A stretch of DNA of 64,000 nt, taken from contig CACHEH010000001.1 in NCBI GenBank assembly GCA_902578805.1, positions 1 through 64,000 of the forward strand, in the 5' to 3' direction. Under the pieces are notes generated by a model. It was not told the DNA's origin. It did not search any database and saw only the letters and a list, made by a program, of their open reading frames with translations. Positions within the stretch are counted from its first letter, which is position 1. Each line of letters starts with the position of its first letter. Below are positions 63,292 through 64,000 of this stretch, piece by piece. The position numbers and the translations under genes are program-made. This stretch comes from an uncultured SAR116 cluster alpha proteobacterium (lineage in GTDB: Bacteria; Pseudomonadota; Alphaproteobacteria; Puniceispirillales; Marisalimonadaceae).

Positions 63292-64000
63292 CTATTTATT
63301 TAGAGCGTGAGGAGGTGGAGCAAAATATCGTGGCATTTTTCCAACTGATGTTACATTTACCTCTACTAATACTGGACCGTCAAAATTTACAGCTTCCTTA
63401 AGTACCTTTTCTAAATCTTTTGCATAGTCTATTCTCTTGTATTTCATTTTAGCTACTTTAGCTAAATCTTCAAAATTTGGTCCCATTAAATCAGCAAAAA
63501 AATTTCTTCCACCATACATGCTATCTTGTATGTGCTTTATGACACCATAACCGTTATCATTCATTACTAAAAATACAACATCACAATTTGTTTCAGATGC
63601 AGTCCACAAATCTGGAAGATTAAGCATAAACCCCCCATCCCCACACATTGCAATTATTTTTTTTCCCTCGCTGGCAATTGCAGCTCCGATAGCTAAAGCC
63701 ATTCCAGGCCCAATTGCTGCTCCAACAGGATAAATATTTTCAGTAGGTTCATTAATATGCATCATGCGGTTTCCCCACATGCTGTTTGAAATAGTAACAT
63801 CTCTAACCCACTTACCATCTTTTGGGAGAACTTTTCTTATAATTTCTGGAAATTCTTTATATGCACCTAACATATTTTTATAATCTAAATAAATTTGTTT
63901 TTTTAAATCACTAACCTCATTTATCCACTCATTTTCTACAGAAATTGTGCCGGCTAATCTTCTAGCTAATTCAGCTAGTACCTTTTTAGAATCTCCACAA
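63292..64000 (-). CDS. Thiamine-diphosphate-dependent enzyme, acetolactate synthase-like, 3' part
   Basis: At least 235 residues; the frame is open to the right edge, so the N-terminal and most of the middle domain are missing. The first visible residues CGDSKKVLAELARRL belong to the end of the central domain. The pyrophosphate domain shows AAIGPGMALAIGAAIA, the cofactor motif GDGGFMLNLPDLWTA ending in NDNGYG, and a tail PRYFAPPPHALNK. The superfamily includes acetolactate synthase, oxalyl-CoA and 2-oxoacid decarboxylases and sulfoacetaldehyde acetyltransferase; I cannot choose. An ATG at 63873 is internal, not the start. Confidence 0.85.
   Translation of the reverse strand, partial: CGDSKKVLAELARRLAGTISVENEWINEVSDLKKQIYLDYKNMLGAYKEFPEIIRKVLPKDGKWVRDVTISNSMWGNRMMHINEPTENIYPVGAAIGPGMALAIGAAIASEGKKIIAMCGDGGFMLNLPDLWTASETNCDVVFLVMNDNGYGVIKHIQDSMYGGRNFFADLMGPNFEDLAKVAKMKYKRIDYAKDLEKVLKEAVNFDGPVLVEVNVTSVGKMPRYFAPPPHALNK

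Noticed and set aside
63292-63873. A complete 193-residue thiamine-diphosphate protein starting at 63873
   Set aside because: The frame stays open with homologous-looking sequence to the right edge; the ATG is internal and the gene is cut by the window.
62520-64000. Sulfoacetaldehyde acetyltransferase (taurine degradation) with its sulfite exporter
   Set aside because: The exporter family and gene coupling fit, but the visible C-terminal part of the enzyme does not show features I could tie to that enzyme, so I left the substrate open.
1-64000. CRISPR arrays, insertion sequences, prophage or rRNA
   Set aside because: I saw no regularly spaced repeats, transposase or integrase motifs, phage structural genes or rRNA segments; A/T-run similarity alone was not counted as a repeat.

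Overview
The window is one contiguous stretch of a very AT-rich bacterial chromosome (G+C looks close to 30%, not computed) with dense coding, short spacers and many end-to-end or overlapping genes. Gene content points to a streamlined, aerobic, heterotrophic marine alphaproteobacterium: split proton-pumping transhydrogenase, COQ7-type ubiquinone hydroxylase, leucine-degradation carboxylase, tripartite tricarboxylate (TTT) and branched-chain amino-acid (Liv) transporters, AmtB and a GlnE relative. A SAR11/SAR116/AEGEAN-169-like lineage is my inference; no marker gene in the window settles it. I see no phage, insertion sequence, CRISPR array or rRNA.

Layout. 1-5200: small membrane and ferredoxin-like-fold hypothetical proteins, two EamA drug/metabolite exporters, PsiE and YaaA. 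5277-11783: an M20 amidohydrolase, pyrE, a Sel1 protein, an unknown protein, a frameshifted phytanoyl-CoA dioxygenase relative, an acyltransferase and an amidase. 11938-15297: moeA, then a 5'-truncated mobB abutting head-to-head a transhydrogenase pntA2 gene that lacks its usual upstream partner, then pntB; this looks like a breakpoint. 15303-19401: UbiB-like kinase, oligoendopeptidase F, fluoroacetate-dehalogenase-like hydrolase. 19638-27035: a surface-polysaccharide island with two unknown proteins, rfbBACD for dTDP-L-rhamnose, a tRNA-Arg(CCU) and two glycosyltransferases. 27055-34640: an SDR gene, then a minus-strand block fbp-tkt-pgk-gap-rpe-gph that resembles a Calvin-cycle operon without RuBisCO or phosphoribulokinase.

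34725-39265 is a nitrogen block: a half-length glnE carrying only the adenylyltransferase half, amtB without glnK, and glutamate dehydrogenase. 39384-49311 is a plus-strand run beginning with a TerB-like gene and continuing with a nearly complete leucine catabolic set (ivd, mccB, mccA, hydroxymethylglutaryl-CoA lyase, methylglutaconyl-CoA hydratase) extended by an AhpD-like protein, a second acyl-CoA dehydrogenase and a class III CoA-transferase. 49313-53249 holds aroE, a DUF3108 protein, NrtS and a class III aminotransferase sandwiched between two small ferredoxin-like-fold proteins. 53250-57770 is livKHMGF, which could feed the leucine pathway. 57861-59326 holds a small unknown, a DCC thiol-oxidoreductase, coq7 and a 55-residue protein. 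59549-64000 is tctCBA, a TauE/SafE permease and the 3' part of a thiamine-diphosphate enzyme that runs off the right edge.

The strongest leads for a second look are the mobB/pntA2 junction, the half-length GlnE, the tRNA-Arg whose near-universal G19:C56 tertiary pair is replaced by U19:A56, the aminotransferase module, and the paired unknown proteins at 19638-21150.
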